DNA of 64,000 bases from Trigonopsis variabilis (Eukaryota > Ascomycota > Trigonopsidomycetes > Trigonopsidales > Trigonopsidaceae): positions 124,001-188,000 of the forward strand of contig PPXM03000001.1 in assembly GCA_003707065.3 (NCBI GenBank), read 5' to 3'. Both the position numbers and the translations under genes were made by a program. Positions 63,089 through 64,000 of the stretch are shown here, in pieces (the first letter of the stretch is position 1; each line of letters opens with the position of its first letter). The notes under the pieces were generated by a model. It did not search any database, had not been told where the DNA came from, and saw nothing but the letters and a program-made list of their open reading frames with translations.

Positions 63089-63880
63089 TTAAAATGATTT
63101 GGCTACCGTTTCATAGAACATACTTCCCTGTATTTGAGCAATCTCTAGCTCCAATTTAGAAGGTTGGCGTTCGCCTGACACGCCAGCCATAATACCAGAT
63201 CCCCAAGCAGAGCCTCCATATACCTGATCCATGTCTGCTGCAAGAGCGAAGGTTTTATAATAACCCAACGGAACAAATATCATTCCATGATGGACTAGAA
63301 TGGTAATCATAGATGCTATTGTTGTCTCTTGACCGCCACCTTGGAGAGACGTGGACACGAAAACAGAAGCATATTTACCGCTTAGGGCTCCTGATGCCCA
63401 AAGCTGCCCTGTCATATCCCAGAATGCTTTCCATTGTTCATTCACATTTCCAAACCTTGCAGGTACACCAAACAAAAAACCGTCATACTCCTCTAAGACC
63501 CCAAGCGTAGCATCTGGATATTTCCTCTTCTCTAAGGCTCCCATCTGCGCCAGAAAAGTCGGATTCAGAGTTTCGGGAACAGAGAAAATAGTTGCTGTCC
63601 CTCCCGCTCTTTCAACTCCTTCCTGGATACTCTCCGCCAATGTTGCTATGTGCCAGTGTAATGAATAAATTATTATGGCCATTTTTGGTTTTTTGTTTTC
63701 AACAGGCTTTACTGCAATTGCAATTGAATCTGATTTCTCCTCCAGCTTCGATTGGGTTGAGGATGAAGCTCCTGCATCAGCTTTAGAGATCGGAAAGTTC
63801 TCGCCATTTCCGACAGATTCCCGGCTCGAAGAGTCTGAAAAGCAGTTCAGTAAATTTCCTAGTGACTTAACTATTGACAT
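63089..63880 (-). CDS. WrbA-type flavodoxin-like protein with N-terminal extension (tandem paralogue)
   Basis: 263 aa. Residues 1-65 form an added Ser/Lys/Glu-rich, probably disordered region absent from the neighbour; it starts MSIVKSLGNLLNCFSDS with one Cys that could be lipidated. Residues 66-263 repeat the WrbA fold: MAIIIYSLHWHIATLAES, FGVPARFGNVNEQWKAFWD, FVSTSLQGGGQETT and [18 protein letters not shown]. The FMN loop has LHWH in place of LYGH, and the second loop reads LQGGGQ where the neighbour has TLGGGQ. It arose with the downstream copy by local duplication. Likely a quinone reductase, or an FMN-binding scaffold like yeast Rfs1/Ycp4. Single exon. Confidence 0.9.
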   Translation of the reverse strand: MSIVKSLGNLLNCFSDSSSRESVGNGENFPISKADAGASSSTQSKLEEKSDSIAIAVKPVENKKPKMAIIIYSLHWHIATLAESIQEGVERAGGTATIFSVPETLNPTFLAQMGALEKRKYPDATLGVLEEYDGFLFGVPARFGNVNEQWKAFWDMTGQLWASGALSGKYASVFVSTSLQGGGQETTIASMITILVHHGMIFVPLGYYKTFALAADMDQVYGGSAWGSGIMAGVSGERQPSKLELEIAQIQGSMFYETVAKSF

Positions 63881-64000
63881 GATTATCTTTTTTCTCCATT
63901 AGTGCATCTTTATAATTCGCACACATCTCTGCTTGTCTAATTATTGATAATATGTGCCATAAATTACCACCACTTACTCCAAGACTTGGACATGCTCTTT

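Noticed and set aside
1-64000. CRISPR arrays, insertion sequences, bacterial-type operons
   Set aside because: No regularly spaced repeats with spacers, no transposase frames and no ribosome-binding-site-led gene strings; intron-containing genes and a Pol III tRNA show a eukaryotic nuclear sequence.

Overview
The window reads as a compact nuclear segment of a fungal genome, most likely an ascomycete. Supporting this are fungal-type genes (an Mpr1-type acetyltransferase, an SPT10 homologue with acetyltransferase plus zinc finger, an HSP12/Hsp9 stress protein, a three-domain UBX protein), dense packing of about 34 protein genes on both strands, and many tiny spliceosomal introns with CTAAC-like branch sites. 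I cannot fix the genus. The mix of yeast-like and S. pombe-like genes with minute introns would suit an early-branching (Taphrinomycotina-like) ascomycete, but that is a guess. There is no operon logic. Genes are arranged as convergent, divergent or tandem neighbours with gaps often below 150 bp.

Layout. 0-8.6 kb: SPB4 RNA helicase, a TLC-domain membrane protein, an Mpr1-like acetyltransferase, VMA6, COG8 and mitochondrial ribosomal uS15m. 9-17 kb: a type-B carboxylesterase, SPT10, VPS41 and a YjbQ/UPF0047 protein. 17.7-29 kb: APC1, a DUF92/TMEM19 membrane protein, the divergent ribosome-assembly pair LTV1/LSG1, and a GT31-like glycosyltransferase. 29-32 kb: a gene-poor stretch with one tRNA-Lys(CTT) carrying a 10-nt intron. 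32-42 kb: ribokinase, an MTRFR-type release-factor-like protein, SMC5, an RQT4/ASC-1 homologue, fumarase and NAA50. 42-49.5 kb: signal peptide peptidase, hexokinase, SUB2, RPR2 and HSP12. 51-64 kb: AP-3 delta (APL5), the G-patch protein PXR1, a GCKIII kinase, a UBA-UAS-UBX protein, the NatB subunit NAA25/MDM20, and two tandem WrbA-type flavodoxin-like proteins.

Functionally this is a housekeeping segment: ribosome biogenesis (SPB4, LTV1, LSG1, PXR1), vesicle traffic to the vacuole and Golgi (VPS41, AP-3, COG8, VMA6), RNA processing and export (SUB2, RPR2), cell cycle and genome stability (APC1, SMC5), N-terminal acetylation (NAA25, NAA50) and central metabolism (fumarase, hexokinase, ribokinase).

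No mobile element, CRISPR array or virus-like element was recognised, and no wholly new system is evident. The most notable signals are: (i) 25 of the 29 introns I could place are only 31-43 nt long, several with the branch site almost touching the 3' splice site; (ii) a 457-nt intron in the splicing/export helicase gene SUB2 with a 14-bp hairpin beside its 3' splice site; (iii) physical linkage of Mpr1-type and Spt10-type acetyltransferases; (iv) three helically phased TGAGTCA sites; (v) a VPS41 without its C-terminal RING. Gene models here were spliced by eye, using splice signals and family alignment from memory, and no transcript evidence was available.
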